Positions 19,095 through 29,380 of a stretch of 64,000 nt of DNA are shown here, one piece after another; the first letter of the stretch is position 1, and every line of letters begins with the position of its first letter. Both the position numbers and the translations under genes were made by a program. This DNA is from Flavisphingomonas formosensis. GTDB taxonomy: Bacteria; Pseudomonadota; Alphaproteobacteria; Sphingomonadales; Sphingomonadaceae. The notes beneath the pieces were generated by a model. It was not told the DNA's origin. It made no database searches and was given only the letters and a program-made list of their open reading frames with translations. The stretch lies in the NCBI RefSeq assembly GCF_009755815.1, contig NZ_WRPK01000004.1:372001-436000 (forward strand), given 5' to 3'.

Positions 19095-20534
19095 GTGGCG
19101 CAAACGGTGAAGCCTGATTGTGTTTTCGAGGGGCCGGAAGGCGCCGGATCCGAGGCTTCGCCTCTCGATGCGGCCTGGATGGCGATCCGGGCCGAGCTCA
19201 AGCGAAGCTGCGGCGTGCGGACCTTCGACGGCTGGCTGAAGCCGATCAAGCTCGAAGGCTTCGATGCCGAGAGCGGCACAGTGCGGCTGACGCTGCCCTC
19301 CGAATTCATGGCGAACTGGGTCGAAACCCATTTCGCCGAGCAGATTCGCGCTGCCTGGCGTGCCATGCTCCCGCTCGTGCGTTATGTGACCATCGAGGCT
19401 GCGGCGGAATCGGCTCGTCCGTTGATAGCGTCGATCGAGCGGGATGAAGATGCCGAGCCGACGAAGCCGGTCGAGATCATTTCGGCGCCCGCCGCGCCGG
19501 TCTCCGCTGAGCCTTCGCCGTTCGAGGCGCGCTACAGCTTCGACAGCTTCGTCGTCGGCAAGGCGAACGAGCTGGCCTATAATGCCGCGCGCACGCTGGC
19601 CGAGGGCGGGGCGCTGGCGTTCAATCCGCTTTTCCTCCACGGCGGCACCGGCCTCGGCAAGACGCATCTCATGCATGCGATCGGGCAGGAATGGCTGCGG
19701 CGCCAGCCGGGCTCGCGCGTGATCTACATGTCCGCCGAGAAGTTCATGTTCGAGTTCGTCTCCGCGATGCGGGCGAAGGACACCTACAGCTTCAAGGCCC
19801 GGCTGCGTGCGGCCGACGTGCTGATGATCGACGACGTGCAGTTCATTTCGGGCAAGGATTCCACCCAGGAGGAATTCTTCCACACGATGAACGAGATCAT
19901 CAGCGCCAAGAAGCGGCTGGTGATCACCGCAGATCGATCGCCGCAGGATCTTGAGGGAATCGAGAGCCGGATTCAATCTCGTCTCACCTGGGGGCTGGTG
20001 GCGGACGTCAATCCCGCCGATTTCGAGCTGCGCTTCAACATTCTGGTGAAGAAGCTCGAGGCGATGCCCGAGGCCCGGGTGCCGCACGAGGTGGTGATGT
20101 TCCTCGCGCGGCGGATCAGCGCCAATGTCCGCGAGCTGGAAGGCGCGCTCAACCGCGTCGTCGCCTATGCGCTGCTCACCGGCCGCGAGATCGACATGGC
20201 GTTCACCGAGGAAACGCTTGCCGATCTGCTCCGCGCCAATCAGCGTCGCATCACGATCGACGAGATTCAGCGCCGCGTGTCCGATCATTATCGCATCCGC
20301 CAGGCCGAAATGTCGTCCGCACGCCGCGCGCGGGAAGTGGCACGGCCGCGGCAGATCGCCATGTATCTCGCCAAGCAGCTCACACCGCGCTCGCTGCCCG
20401 AGATCGGCCGGCGATTCGGCGGCCGCGACCATACGACGGTGATTCACGCCGTCCGTCAGATCGAGAAGCTCCGCCAGAGCGACGCAGAACTGGACGCCGA
20501 CGTCCGCCTGCTGATGCGCCAGCTTGAGGGCTGA
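19095..20534 (+). CDS. dnaA: Chromosomal replication initiator protein DnaA
   Basis: 479-aa AAA+ initiator that opens oriC. Domain I is near residues 25-100 (AAWMAIRAELKRSCGVRTFD). The ATPase follows with Walker A GGTGLGKT and Walker B LMIDDVQFISGKD, then box VI near NVRELEGALNR, and domain IV with the DnaA signature GGRDHTTVIHAVRQIE. The GTG start at 19095 has AGGGGGG about 7 nt upstream. The DnaA box upstream suggests autoregulation. Identification is secure. Confidence 0.98.
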   Translation: MAQTVKPDCVFEGPEGAGSEASPLDAAWMAIRAELKRSCGVRTFDGWLKPIKLEGFDAESGTVRLTLPSEFMANWVETHFAEQIRAAWRAMLPLVRYVTIEAAAESARPLIASIERDEDAEPTKPVEIISAPAAPVSAEPSPFEARYSFDSFVVGKANELAYNAARTLAEGGALAFNPLFLHGGTGLGKTHLMHAIGQEWLRRQPGSRVIYMSAEKFMFEFVSAMRAKDTYSFKARLRAADVLMIDDVQFISGKDSTQEEFFHTMNEIISAKKRLVITADRSPQDLEGIESRIQSRLTWGLVADVNPADFELRFNILVKKLEAMPEARVPHEVVMFLARRISANVRELEGALNRVVAYALLTGREIDMAFTEETLADLLRANQRRITIDEIQRRVSDHYRIRQAEMSSARRAREVARPRQIAMYLAKQLTPRSLPEIGRRFGGRDHTTVIHAVRQIEKLRQSDAELDADVRLLMRQLEG

Positions 20535-20708
20535 TCGGGCTTTTCAGCCGGACGCATTCATCGCGTCGGCACATCAATCAACGCTGAAGGTATTCAGTAT
20601 CGGTCGATAGGGAGGCGGCGTAGCGGCGCTGCCTACCGACGCGGTCGCAGCCCTTCCTCGCTAAGCTCAACCCCGTTCAGCTCCGATGAAGCGCGCATCC
20701 CATGCCGT

Positions 20709-20733
20709 GCTCCCTGCGGCAGGCGCAGGGAGC
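20709..20733. terminator. Hairpin downstream of the DUF4136 gene
   Basis: GCTCCCTGCG-GCAGG-CGCAGGGAGC, a perfect 10-bp stem with a 5-nt loop, 7 bp past the stop of the minus-strand lipoprotein gene and about 175 bp after dnaA. No T-run on either side, so it may act as a weak or bidirectional terminator. Confidence 0.55.
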
Positions 20734-20740
20734 AGCATTC

Positions 20741-21403
20741 TCACTTCTTGTCCGGCGGCGCGATGGTGATCTTCACCGTTTCGCCCGAGCGGCCGGGGAA
20801 GTTCGTGAACATCGCTTCGACCAGATTCGGAACCAGCTCGGTCAGCTTGTCACCGCGCGAGTGAGCCTTGGCGTGGCCTTCGAAGAGGCTCTGGCCATCG
20901 ACGGTGCGCTTGATCTGCATGTCTAGGTGGCTGGTATAGACGGTGTAGCTGGACACGTCCGGATAGTCCCAGCCCCAGAAGGGATCACCCCAGCCCATAT
21001 AATAACGGCCGCGCCAGCCGCCCCAGCCACCCCAACCATAAGGACGACCCCAGCCCCAGCCTCCCCAGCCGGGCCCGGGTCCGAAGCCAGGGGTGGTTTG
21101 GATCTTCTCGACGCCGTGATCGACGCCATAATCGACCATCACGACCAGCGTGGCGCTCTTCGGATCACTCGCCTGAGCATAGCCCTGGCTGGTCAGCCGC
21201 TGCGCGATGATCGCTGCATATTGTGCGAATTCCAGGCCACCTTCATTTGCCGGATTGGCCGGCTGGATGACGAAGCTCTGGCCTTGCGGGGCCGGCATTG
21301 CCTGGAACCGGGCAACGTCCGCCTGGAACGGGGTGGCGCAAGCCGAGAGGGCCAGCAGCGCTACCGGAGCAGCGAGAGAAAAGATCTTCTTGTTCAGTGC
21401 CAT
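20741..21403 (-). CDS. DUF4136-family lipoprotein
   Basis: 220 aa with a lipoprotein signal ending LALSAC (lipid Cys22), followed by the DUF4136 pattern: ATPFQADVARFQAM, a helix with AAIIAQRLTSQGY, and a C-terminal segment ending PNLVEAMFTNFPG. Residues about 127-175 are unusually rich in Gly, Trp and Tyr (repeated GW/WG and RYY), a feature seen in several family members. The start is ATG 21401-21403 (MALNKK); the frame extends 21 codons upstream without lipoprotein character. Probably outer-membrane; molecular function unknown. Confidence 0.87.
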   Translation of the reverse strand: MALNKKIFSLAAPVALLALSACATPFQADVARFQAMPAPQGQSFVIQPANPANEGGLEFAQYAAIIAQRLTSQGYAQASDPKSATLVVMVDYGVDHGVEKIQTTPGFGPGPGWGGWGWGRPYGWGGWGGWRGRYYMGWGDPFWGWDYPDVSSYTVYTSHLDMQIKRTVDGQSLFEGHAKAHSRGDKLTELVPNLVEAMFTNFPGRSGETVKITIAPPDKK

Positions 21404-21578
21404 GGCTTGCGACCTCTCGGGCGGATACCCGGATATAGGAACGATTGCTTCTATCGCAATCGGCACCTGAACGGGGTTTGAACAATAGATGAACAGTCAA
21501 GGGCTTATGCGGCCCGTGTCGAATGATCCGCGACGATTGGAGCTCCGCAGCCTCCGAGCGCCTTCATTCGGACCGGTC

Positions 21579-22580
21579 TCAGCCGGAGAGGCCGAGTGCG
21601 CGATGGGCGGCATCGAGCGTCGGCGCGGCCAGCTCCCTCGCACGCGCAGCGCCCTTCTCCAGCAGCGCGTCGAGCTCTGCCGGATCGGCGAGCAAGGCAT
21701 CGAGACGCGTCTTGATCGGGCGCAGCGTCTCCACCAGCAGATCGGCCAGCGCCGGTTTGAACGCGCCGAATCCCTGGCCGGCGAAGCGCTCCAGCACTTG
21801 CGACACGCTCTCGTCCGCGAGAGCGGCATAGATGCCGACGAGGTTGCGTGCCTCGGGCCTGCCTTCGAGCAGCGCGGAGTCTTCCGGCAGCGGCTCCGGA
21901 TCGGTCTTCGCCTTGCGAATCTTCTGCGCGACGGTGTCGGCATCGTCGGTGAGATTGATTCGGCTCATGTCCGATGGATCGGACTTGGACATCTTCGCCG
22001 TGCCGTCACGCAGCGACATGATCCGCGCGGCCGCCGGCGGGATGATCGGTTCCGGCAGCGTGAACAGCTCGACTCCGAAATCGGTGTTGAACTTGGTCGC
22101 GATATCGCGCGCCAGCTCCAGATGCTGCTTCTGATCCTCTCCGACCGGCACATGGGTTGCCTGGTAGAGCAGCACGTCCGCGGCTTGCAGCACCGGATAG
22201 GCATAGAGGCCGACGCTCGCGCCCTCGCGATTCTTGCCGGATTTCTCCTTGAACTGGGTCATGCGGTTCAGCCAGCCGATGCGGGCCGTGCAGTTGAGGA
22301 TCCAGGCGAGCTGAGAATGGGCGGGCACGCGCGCCTGGTTGAAGAGGATGGCGCGATCGGTATCGATGCCGGCCGCAATCAGCGCTGCCGCCATGCCGCG
22401 CACATTGGCGGCCAGCGCGGCCGGATCGTTGTAGACGGTGATCGCGTGCAGATCCGCCAGGAAGAACAGGCACTGGCCGGCATCGTCCTGCATGCGCACC
22501 CAATTGCGGATCGCGCCCAGATAGTTGCCGAGGTGCAGGTTGCCGGTGGGCTGGATGCCGGAGACGGTGCGCATGGTCAT
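21579..22580 (-). CDS. trpS: Tryptophanyl-tRNA synthetase
   Basis: 333-aa class I aminoacyl-tRNA synthetase charging tRNA-Trp. The HIGH-type motif is in [17 protein letters not shown] and the KMSKS loop is [10 protein letters not shown]. Length is normal. Two ATGs two codons apart (22580 and 22574) are equally possible; neither has a strong ribosome site. In some sphingomonads trpS follows murJ and secB; here an AraC gene and a DUF1214-like gene lie between. Confidence 0.97.
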   Translation of the reverse strand: MTMRTVSGIQPTGNLHLGNYLGAIRNWVRMQDDAGQCLFFLADLHAITVYNDPAALAANVRGMAAALIAAGIDTDRAILFNQARVPAHSQLAWILNCTARIGWLNRMTQFKEKSGKNREGASVGLYAYPVLQAADVLLYQATHVPVGEDQKQHLELARDIATKFNTDFGVELFTLPEPIIPPAAARIMSLRDGTAKMSKSDPSDMSRINLTDDADTVAQKIRKAKTDPEPLPEDSALLEGRPEARNLVGIYAALADESVSQVLERFAGQGFGAFKPALADLLVETLRPIKTRLDALLADPAELDALLEKGAARARELAAPTLDAAHRALGLSG

Positions 22581-22658
22581 AGTGGTGCGCGTCTCGCGGA
22601 TGGACGGGGGTTCGTCAAGATTGGCGCTGTTCGCGCGGGCGCGAAAAGGCCGCCGCTG

Positions 22659-23501
22659 CTATCTCCGCCGTTGCCGCCGGAAGTCGCTCGGTGTCATGCC
22701 GTGGGCGTCGCGGATGAGCGCGGTGAAGGTGGAGGGGCCGCTGAGCCCGAGCCGGTCGGCGATGGCGGCCATGGACAGCCGCGTCTCGCAAAGCAGCTGC
22801 TCTGCCGCGGCCAGCCGTCGCTCGCGCAGATAGGCGCCGGCGGTCAGGCCCGTGCTCTGCCGGAAGGCACGGCGGAAGTGCCGCTCGCTCAGCCCGCACA
22901 GAGCGGCCAACGCCGAAATCGGAACGGCTCCGTACCGTGCCTCGATCTCGGCCCTGATGCGGCGCAGCTGCCATGGGGCAAGGCCGCCACGTTGCAGCTT
23001 GCCGGCTTCGGCCTCCGCCACGCGGGCGACCTCGATCAGGGTGAGCACGGACAGGGCGGCGATGCGGGCGTCGGAGGCCAGTTTCGGCATGCGTGCCTCC
23101 TCGGCCAGCATGCGGACATAGCCGGCGACCGAGCGCGAGCCGAGATCGAAGAAGATGTCGGGGATGAAGGGGGTGTCGAGGCCGGGCAGGTGGGGCAGGG
23201 CGATCCGATCCCGATCGAAGCGGCACCAGATCATGCGGCGGCGCGACTCCGCGGCGATGCGCACCTCCAGCTCGACGTCGCCGGGCACGACGACCAGCCG
23301 GCCGAACGGATGGAAAGCAGTACCGAGCTGGGGATGGAAGCGTCCAATGCTGCTCGCCGGGCCGTCGTCGGCGAACATGCCGATGCTAAGCTCATGCGCC
23401 TTGTGCCGACGCGAGGCGCCGCTGACCGGATCGTGCGATGCGATCGTTACGGTCGTGCCGCCGGCGTTGACCGCCGTCTCGATCTCCCAGCCTGGGATCA
23501 T
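22659..23501 (-). CDS. AraC-family transcriptional regulator
   Basis: 280 aa. The C-terminal ~100 residues form an AraC double helix-turn-helix: ISALAALCGLSERHFRRAFR and then MAAIADRLGLSGPSTFTALI with the terminal MTPSDFRRQRRR. The N-terminal half is a cupin-like ligand-binding region with no clear relative. I start at ATG 23499-23501 (MIPGWEIET), with GGGAGAGAG just upstream; the frame continues 125 codons upstream but that overlaps the divergent gene. It is divergent from the DUF1214-like gene with 162 bp between starts, so that gene is its probable target. Confidence 0.85.
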   Translation of the reverse strand: MIPGWEIETAVNAGGTTVTIASHDPVSGASRRHKAHELSIGMFADDGPASSIGRFHPQLGTAFHPFGRLVVVPGDVELEVRIAAESRRRMIWCRFDRDRIALPHLPGLDTPFIPDIFFDLGSRSVAGYVRMLAEEARMPKLASDARIAALSVLTLIEVARVAEAEAGKLQRGGLAPWQLRRIRAEIEARYGAVPISALAALCGLSERHFRRAFRQSTGLTAGAYLRERRLAAAEQLLCETRLSMAAIADRLGLSGPSTFTALIRDAHGMTPSDFRRQRRR

Positions 23502-23663
23502 CTGCTCTCTCCCGCGAGTCACTCTAGCATGGCCGGCCGCTCGCCGGCAGCGCGGCTTTTCATCATGGCGGACGAATTTGCCGCGGCCGGACGCGAAGCC
23601 GTGCCCTCGCTTGGCGCGGGGCATCTTCCGCGTGCAGCAGGGGCCACCATCGAGGAGCGCGAT

Positions 23664-24758
23664 ATGCAGGAAGACACCGATCTGGAGGCGGCCTGGGCGG
23701 CCTTTTGTGACCGGCTCAAGGTGGCCGGACGGACCGTGCTGCGTCCGGAGGCGCCGGCGGCGGATCTCGATCGGGCGGAAGGCTATCGTTATCTCACGCG
23801 GCTGCTGCGTGCCGGGCTGGAGCGATCGGTCGAATTCGCCGATCCGGATTTCCCGGTCTTCTACGCGCTCTCGCACGAGACGATAAAGATCGGCAGCGAC
23901 AATCCGGACAATGTCTATCGCAACGCGGTGATCTCGGGCGACCGACGCTACCGGATCACCGGCCGGCTAGGCAATGCCGAACTGCTGAGCTTCGGCACCA
24001 AGGCCGACGGATTGTCCGCGGACGGCGACATCCTCTCGACCGGCGAGATCGACATCGGCGCGATGGCGGTGGATGCGGACGGGCGATTCGAGCTCATCGT
24101 GGCGCGCGATCCGCAGCCCGGCAACTGGCTGCCGATGACGCAAGCCAGCTCGATGCTGCTGGTGCGCGAGACGCATGGGCCGCGGACGGGGCGCATCCCG
24201 GCCGAAATGACGATCGCCTGCCTGGACGGGCCGGTGCGGCCTCGGCCGTTGGCGGCGGCAACGCTCGCAGCGGCGCTGGAGAAGACCGCGGCGTTTGTCG
24301 ATGTGACCGCGGGCGTCTTCGCAGACTGGATGGTCCGTTTCCAGGAACAGCCCAACCGCTTCAGCGAGATCGACCAGGCGGAATGGCGCCGCATCGGCGG
24401 CGATCCGGCCATCTTCTACCTGTGGGGCTATTGGACGCTGGAGCCGGACGAGGCGCTGCTCATCGAGAGCGAGGTTCCGGCCTGCCGCTACTGGAACGTG
24501 CAGGTGAATAACTATTGGGACGAGTCGCTCGACTATCGCCACTTCCAGATCCACCACAACAACCGCACCGCCAGGCCGGAAGCGGATGGCCGCGTGCGTA
24601 TCCTGCTGTCGCACCAGCCGATGGCGGGGTGGAATTATGTCGAAACCGCCGGGCATCGCTGCGGCGCGATCATGTGGCGATGGGTGAGCGCCGATGCGCA
24701 CCCCATTCCGCGGTGCCAGGTGGTGAAGCGGGCCGATCTGGCGCCGCTCCCAGGATAG
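23664..24758 (+). CDS. DUF1214-domain protein
   Basis: 364 aa, mostly soluble. The region after residue 240 (DPAIFYLWGYWTLEPDEALLIE, YWNVQVNNYWDESLDYRHF) matches the DUF1214 C-terminal fold, often found in proteins annotated beside aromatic or steroid metabolism, but the reaction is unknown. ATG 23664 is chosen because GAGGAG at 23652-23657 is spaced 6 nt; the frame is open for 725 codons upstream, which is antisense to trpS and the AraC gene. Divergently transcribed from the AraC regulator, suggesting inducible expression. Confidence 0.8.
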   Translation: MQEDTDLEAAWAAFCDRLKVAGRTVLRPEAPAADLDRAEGYRYLTRLLRAGLERSVEFADPDFPVFYALSHETIKIGSDNPDNVYRNAVISGDRRYRITGRLGNAELLSFGTKADGLSADGDILSTGEIDIGAMAVDADGRFELIVARDPQPGNWLPMTQASSMLLVRETHGPRTGRIPAEMTIACLDGPVRPRPLAAATLAAALEKTAAFVDVTAGVFADWMVRFQEQPNRFSEIDQAEWRRIGGDPAIFYLWGYWTLEPDEALLIESEVPACRYWNVQVNNYWDESLDYRHFQIHHNNRTARPEADGRVRILLSHQPMAGWNYVETAGHRCGAIMWRWVSADAHPIPRCQVVKRADLAPLPG

Positions 24759-24764
24759 CCGGGC

Positions 24765-26342
24765 TCAGCGTCCCCGGCGAAGCTGGCTCTTCAACTCGGC
24801 GATGGAGAATGCACGGGTGACGAAGGCCATGACGAAATAGACCGTGCCACCGATACCGACGAGCACGCCGAGGCCGATAACGCGGCGCAGGAAGGCGCCG
24901 TGCATATAGGGATCGATCCACGGATTGAGCAGCAGCAGCACCGCCGCCATCGCGATCGTGGCGAGCGCGAGACGCGCCGTGCGCGAACGCAGCCGGGCAT
25001 CGCTGCGGAAATGATCTCGCCGATGCAGCGTCCAGTAGAGCAGCCCGGCATTGACCCAGGCGGAGATCGAGATGGAAAGCGCCAGGCCGACATGGGCGAG
25101 CGGCCAGATCAGGATCAGGTTCCCGACGAGATTGACCAGCATGGCGACGAGCGCGATCCGCACCGGCGTCTTGGTGTCGGCCCTGGCATAGAAGCCGGGA
25201 GTGAGTACCTTGATCAGGACATAGGCGGGCAGACCGAGCGAATAGGCCGCCAGCGCCTGCGCGCTCGCGATGGTGTTCGCCGCCGTGAAAACGCCATGCT
25301 GCAGCAGCGCGCGGATCATCGGCGTGGCGCTCACCACAAGCGCGGCCGCAGCGGGCAGGGTGAGCAGCAGCACGAGTTCGATCGCGCGATTCTGCGTGTT
25401 CAATGCCGCTTTGGCATCGCCGCCGGCGAGCTGGCGCGAAAGCGTCGGCAGCATGGCCGTGCCGACGCCGATGCCGATCAGCCCGAGCGGGAGCTGGCTG
25501 AGCCGATCGGCATAATAGAGCGCCGAGACCGAGCCTTGCGGCAGGAAGCGGGCGGCGAGCGTCGTCGAGATCAGCTGGTTGAACTGTACCGCACCGGCGC
25601 CGAGCGCGGCCGGCCAGATCAGCTTGAGCAGCTGGCGTACCTCAGGGTTGAGCCGGGGCAGGCGCAGCCGGAGGACGATGCCGGCCTGCCGGCATGCCCA
25701 GATCAGCCAGAGCAGCTGCATGGCGCCGGAGATGGTGACTGCGATCGCCTGCGTGCGCGCCGTATCAGTGTCGCTATGCCCGCGGAAGAAGAGTAGCCCG
25801 ACGATCAGGCAGACGTTGAGTAGCACCGGCGCTGCGGCATTCACCCAGAAACGGTTCACCGAATTCAGGATGCCGCCGAGCAGCGAGACCAGGCTGATCA
25901 GCATCAGATAAGGAAAGGTGATCTGCGTATATTCGACGGCGAGCGCGAATTTTTCGGGGCCCCCGTCGGGAAAGCCGCCCGTCATCGCCCAGACGATCGG
26001 GCCGGCGGCCATCATCATCAATGCGGTGAAGCCGACGAGAATCGGAAACAGCACCGACAGCACATTCTCGGCGAAGCGCAGCCCGTTCGGCAGCCCTTCG
26101 CCGGGCCGTTCCGCGTCGCCCTCGGCCACCGTGCGATTGAACATCGGCACGAAGGCGGCCGAGAAGGCGCCTTCCGCGAACAGCGCACGGAAGAGATTGG
26201 GCAGCCGCCAGGCGATCAGGAACGCGTCGGACGCGAAGCCGGCGCCGACGAAGCGGGCCATCAGCATGTCGCGCACGAAACCGAGCACGCGGCTGACCAG
26301 GGTCAGCCCGCCGATGGTGAAGGTGTTGCGGACCAGGCTCAT
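24765..26342 (-). CDS. murJ: Lipid II flippase MurJ
   Basis: 525-aa MOP-superfamily flippase moving lipid II across the inner membrane for peptidoglycan synthesis. Fourteen hydrophobic segments fit. The N-terminal SLVRNTFTIGGLTLVSRVLGF, FRALFAEGAFSAAFVPMFN and PLGLIGIGVGTAMLPTLS are strong MurJ/MviN signatures. 40 bp downstream of secB, so co-transcription is likely. Only 6 bp separate its stop from the convergent DUF1214-like gene. Confidence 0.96.
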   Translation of the reverse strand: MSLVRNTFTIGGLTLVSRVLGFVRDMLMARFVGAGFASDAFLIAWRLPNLFRALFAEGAFSAAFVPMFNRTVAEGDAERPGEGLPNGLRFAENVLSVLFPILVGFTALMMMAAGPIVWAMTGGFPDGGPEKFALAVEYTQITFPYLMLISLVSLLGGILNSVNRFWVNAAAPVLLNVCLIVGLLFFRGHSDTDTARTQAIAVTISGAMQLLWLIWACRQAGIVLRLRLPRLNPEVRQLLKLIWPAALGAGAVQFNQLISTTLAARFLPQGSVSALYYADRLSQLPLGLIGIGVGTAMLPTLSRQLAGGDAKAALNTQNRAIELVLLLTLPAAAALVVSATPMIRALLQHGVFTAANTIASAQALAAYSLGLPAYVLIKVLTPGFYARADTKTPVRIALVAMLVNLVGNLILIWPLAHVGLALSISISAWVNAGLLYWTLHRRDHFRSDARLRSRTARLALATIAMAAVLLLLNPWIDPYMHGAFLRRVIGLGVLVGIGGTVYFVMAFVTRAFSIAELKSQLRRGR

Positions 26343-26382
26343 GCCGGGCGGGTGATCGGCTTTGGCCTGGTCCGATAGAAGC

Positions 26383-26883
26383 TCAGGCTTCCCCGACGGG
26401 CTCGGAGTTGGCGAGCTGCTGCTCGGCCTGCTGCATGTAGAGGGCGCCGAAATCGATCGGCTCCAGCATCAGCGGCGGGAAGTTGCCGTCGCGCACCGCA
26501 TCGGCGACCACGCGGCGAGCGAAGGGGAAGAGGAGGCGCGGGGCTTCGGCGAGCAGGAAGGGCTGAATCTGCTCGAGCGGGATGTTGCGCAAGCCGAACA
26601 GGCCGCCATAGCTGAGCTCGACGTGGAAGGCGGTCTTGTCCGCGGCGGCGGCCGACACTTCGATCTTCAGCACCACCTCGTGCACATCCTCGCCCACCTG
26701 TGAGGAGGCGATGTTGAACTGCACGTCGATGCGGGGCTGGCCCTGCCACTGGAAGACGGCGGGGGCGTTCGGATTCTCGAAGGAGAGATCCTTCACATAT
26801 TGAGCGATCAGGCCGACTTCCGGCAGATTGTCCTCGCCATTGGCGCCGATGTTGCTCGTCACGAAACCTTCTTCTTCGGCCAT
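26383..26883 (-). CDS. secB: Protein-export chaperone SecB
   Basis: 166-aa tetrameric chaperone keeping preproteins unfolded and passing them to SecA. The core QYVKDLSFENPNAP, VFQWQGQPRIDVQFNI, YGGLFGLRNIP and LFPFARRVVADAVRDGNFPP match SecB throughout. Start ATG 26881-26883 (MAEEEGFV); the frame extends 22 codons upstream without family similarity. Upstream of murJ on the same strand. Confidence 0.96.
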   Translation of the reverse strand: MAEEEGFVTSNIGANGEDNLPEVGLIAQYVKDLSFENPNAPAVFQWQGQPRIDVQFNIASSQVGEDVHEVVLKIEVSAAAADKTAFHVELSYGGLFGLRNIPLEQIQPFLLAEAPRLLFPFARRVVADAVRDGNFPPLMLEPIDFGALYMQQAEQQLANSEPVGEA

Positions 26884-27021
26884 GCTGGCTGTTCCCGTTG
26901 TTCGATCGGCCCCCCGGCCGTCACTGGCCCGCGCGCCTAGCAGGCGCATGGGGGCAGGGCAATGGCGGATGCGATCGCTGGCCCTGTCTCTCGCTTGCGG
27001 AAGAAGGGTTGACGCTGTGCT

Positions 27022-27762
27022 TCAGGGATAGACCGCGCCCGCGAAGAATAGGCCATCCGGCGGCGCATTGTGGCCGAGCGCGCTGCGATCGCGCGCCTCC
27101 AGCGCGTCGCGCAGATCCTGCGCGCTCCACTTGCCCTGACCGACCAGCGCGAGGCAGCCGACCATCGAGCGCACCTGGTGATGGAGAAAGGAGCGCGCCG
27201 CCGCGCGAATGGCGAGGGTCTCGCCGTCACGCGTCACCTCCAGCCGGTCCAGCGTCTTCACCGGGCTGTCCGCCTGGCACTGGGCCGATCGGAAGGTGGT
27301 GAAATCGTGACGGCCGACGAGGATCTGTGCGGCAGCATGCATCGCCTCGGCATCGAGCGGCGCGGCGATGCGCCAGGCATGGCCGGCCTCCAGCGCGAGC
27401 GGGGCACGCCGGTTGACGATCCGATAGACATAGCGCCGGCCGATGCAGGAGAAACGCGCATGCCAGTCGTCCGCTACTGGCTCGCAGGCGAGAATCGCGA
27501 CCGGAGCAGGGCGCAACCGCGCGTTGAGCGCCTCCATCAGGCGGAAGGGGGCGATGTCGCGGGAAATGTCGACATGCGCGGCCATCGCCTCGGCATGCAC
27601 GCCGGCGTCCGTCCGCCCGGCGGCGTGGACGGTCGTTTCCCCGCCGGTGATCGTGAAGGCGGCGTCCTCGATCGTCTGCTGCACGCTCGGGCCATGCGCC
27701 TGGCGCTGCCAGCCCATGAAAGGCCGTCCGTCATATTCGACAGTCAGGCGGAACCGCGTCAT
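27022..27762 (-). CDS. truA: tRNA pseudouridine(38-40) synthase
   Basis: 246-aa pseudouridine synthase modifying positions 38-40 of the tRNA anticodon arm. The catalytic aspartate is in [15 protein letters not shown], with [14 protein letters not shown] at the N-terminus and [14 protein letters not shown] near the C-terminus. The start ATG (27760-27762) overlaps the fmt stop in ATGA, so the two are coupled. Normal length. Confidence 0.97.
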   Translation of the reverse strand: MTRFRLTVEYDGRPFMGWQRQAHGPSVQQTIEDAAFTITGGETTVHAAGRTDAGVHAEAMAAHVDISRDIAPFRLMEALNARLRPAPVAILACEPVADDWHARFSCIGRRYVYRIVNRRAPLALEAGHAWRIAAPLDAEAMHAAAQILVGRHDFTTFRSAQCQADSPVKTLDRLEVTRDGETLAIRAAARSFLHHQVRSMVGCLALVGQGKWSAQDLRDALEARDRSALGHNAPPDGLFFAGAVYP

Positions 27763-28664
27763 GAGAGGTGCGCGCCGGCCGGAATGGCAAAGCCGCGCAG
27801 CAGGTCCGCCGGGGTCATCGCGCCGCGCCCGGCGCGCTGGACGAGGGTGGGCCGCAGGATGCCGTCGCCACAGGCGATGCCGAGCGCGTCGTCGGTCACC
27901 GTGCCGGGCTCGCCCGTGCCGGGCTCCACCTCGGCGGCGAGCAGCTTGATCCGTTCCCCCTGCCATTCGAAGAAGGCGCCGGGCGCCGGGTTGAAGGCGC
28001 GTACCTGCCGTTCCGCCTGCAGCGCGCCGGCGGCGAAATCCAGCCGCGCCTCAGCCTTGGCGATCTTCGCGGCATAAGTGACGCCCTCTTCGGGCTGGGG
28101 CTGCGGCGTGATCCTGTCGAGCTCCGCGAGCGTCTCCACCATCAGCCGCGCACCCATATGGGCGAGGGCTGCAGTGAGCGTGCCGCCGGTCTGACGGTCG
28201 ATCGGGCAGCGATCGACGCGGAGCATCGGCCCGGTGTCGAGCCCGCGTTCCATCTGCATGATAGTGACCCCGGTCTCGGCATCGCCGGCCAGGATCGCAC
28301 GGTGGATCGGCGCCGCGCCGCGCCAGCGCGGCAGCAGCGAGGCATGGACGTTGATGCAGCCGTGACGTGGCGCATCCAGGATCGCCTGTGGCAGGATCAG
28401 GCCGTAGGCCGCCACCACCGCGACATCGAGCGCGAGCGCGGCAAATGCGGTCTGCTCGGCTTCGCCCTTGAGGCTGAGCGGGGTTCGCACGGGGATGCCG
28501 AGCGCTTCGGCTCGCTTCTGCACGGGCGACGGCATCAGCGCCTTGCCGCGGCCGGCGGGGCGGGGCGGCTGGCAATAGACGGCGGCAAGGTCGTGCCCGG
28601 CGGCGGCCAGCGCATCCAGCGTCGGCACCGCGAAATCGGGGGTTCCCATGAAGGCGATACGCAT
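27759..28664 (-). CDS. fmt: Methionyl-tRNA formyltransferase
   Basis: 301-aa enzyme formylating initiator Met-tRNA with 10-formyl-THF. Signatures are [15 protein letters not shown], the catalytic stretch [20 protein letters not shown], and [19 protein letters not shown]; the C-terminal OB-fold follows. The start is ATG 28662-28664 after AAGGGAG. Peptide deformylase, which removes the formyl group, is encoded 0.7 kb away on the other strand after recR. Confidence 0.97.
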   Translation of the reverse strand: MRIAFMGTPDFAVPTLDALAAAGHDLAAVYCQPPRPAGRGKALMPSPVQKRAEALGIPVRTPLSLKGEAEQTAFAALALDVAVVAAYGLILPQAILDAPRHGCINVHASLLPRWRGAAPIHRAILAGDAETGVTIMQMERGLDTGPMLRVDRCPIDRQTGGTLTAALAHMGARLMVETLAELDRITPQPQPEEGVTYAAKIAKAEARLDFAAGALQAERQVRAFNPAPGAFFEWQGERIKLLAAEVEPGTGEPGTVTDDALGIACGDGILRPTLVQRAGRGAMTPADLLRGFAIPAGAHLS

Positions 28665-28717
28665 GGCGCTCCCTTGAAACGCTGGCGGCGCGCGGCGCAA
28701 GCCCCTATTCGGTCTCC

Positions 28718-29314
28718 ATGGCTTCCCCAGAGATAGAGACGCTGACCCAGGCGCTGGCGCGGCTTCCGGGCCTCGGGCCGCGATCGGCGCGGCGCGCGGT
28801 GCTACACCTGCTGAAGAAGCGCGAGGCGGCGATGGCGCCGCTGCTGCGCGCGCTGGAGGCGGTGAACGAGCGCCTCGTCACCTGCCATGTGTGCGGCAAT
28901 GTCGACACCACCGATCCCTGCACCATCTGCGCCGATCCGCGCCGCGACGCGCGCCTGCTCTGCGTCGTCGAGGAGGTGGCGGATCTGTGGGCGCTGGATC
29001 GCGCGCGGCTGTTTCCCGGGCGCTTCCATGTGCTCGGCGGGCGGCTGTCCGCGCTGGAGGGGGTGAGGCCGGAGGATCTGGCGATCGATTCGCTGATCCG
29101 GCGCGTGGCGGCGGGCGGCATAGACGAGGTGGTGCTGGCGATGAACGCGACGCTCGAAGGGCAGACCACCGCCCATTATATCGCCGAGCGGATCGAGAGC
29201 TTCCCGGTGCGGCTGACCCAGCTTGCCCATGGCCTCCCCGTGGGCGGTGAGCTCGACTATCTGGACGAGGGGACGCTGGCCCAGGCGCTGCGCGCGCGGC
29301 GGCCCGTAAGCTAG
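28718..29314 (+). CDS. recR: Recombination protein RecR
   Basis: 198-aa RecFOR-pathway protein that helps load RecA at gaps. Helix-hairpin-helix [15 protein letters not shown], the C4 zinc motif [16 protein letters not shown], and the Toprim domain ([16 protein letters not shown] ... [17 protein letters not shown]) are in the usual order. Divergent from fmt by 53 bp; def follows after 66 bp. Confidence 0.97.
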   Translation: MASPEIETLTQALARLPGLGPRSARRAVLHLLKKREAAMAPLLRALEAVNERLVTCHVCGNVDTTDPCTICADPRRDARLLCVVEEVADLWALDRARLFPGRFHVLGGRLSALEGVRPEDLAIDSLIRRVAAGGIDEVVLAMNATLEGQTTAHYIAERIESFPVRLTQLAHGLPVGGELDYLDEGTLAQALRARRPVS

Positions 29315-29380
29315 TTATTCTCGGGTATTCCCAAGCGCGATTGTCTTGAAAAGCCGAGGCGCGTGGCCTAGCTGGGAAAC

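Noticed and set aside
21489-23663. 725-codon open frame before the DUF1214-like gene
   Set aside because: Antisense to trpS and the AraC gene; a good ribosome site and start exist at 23664.
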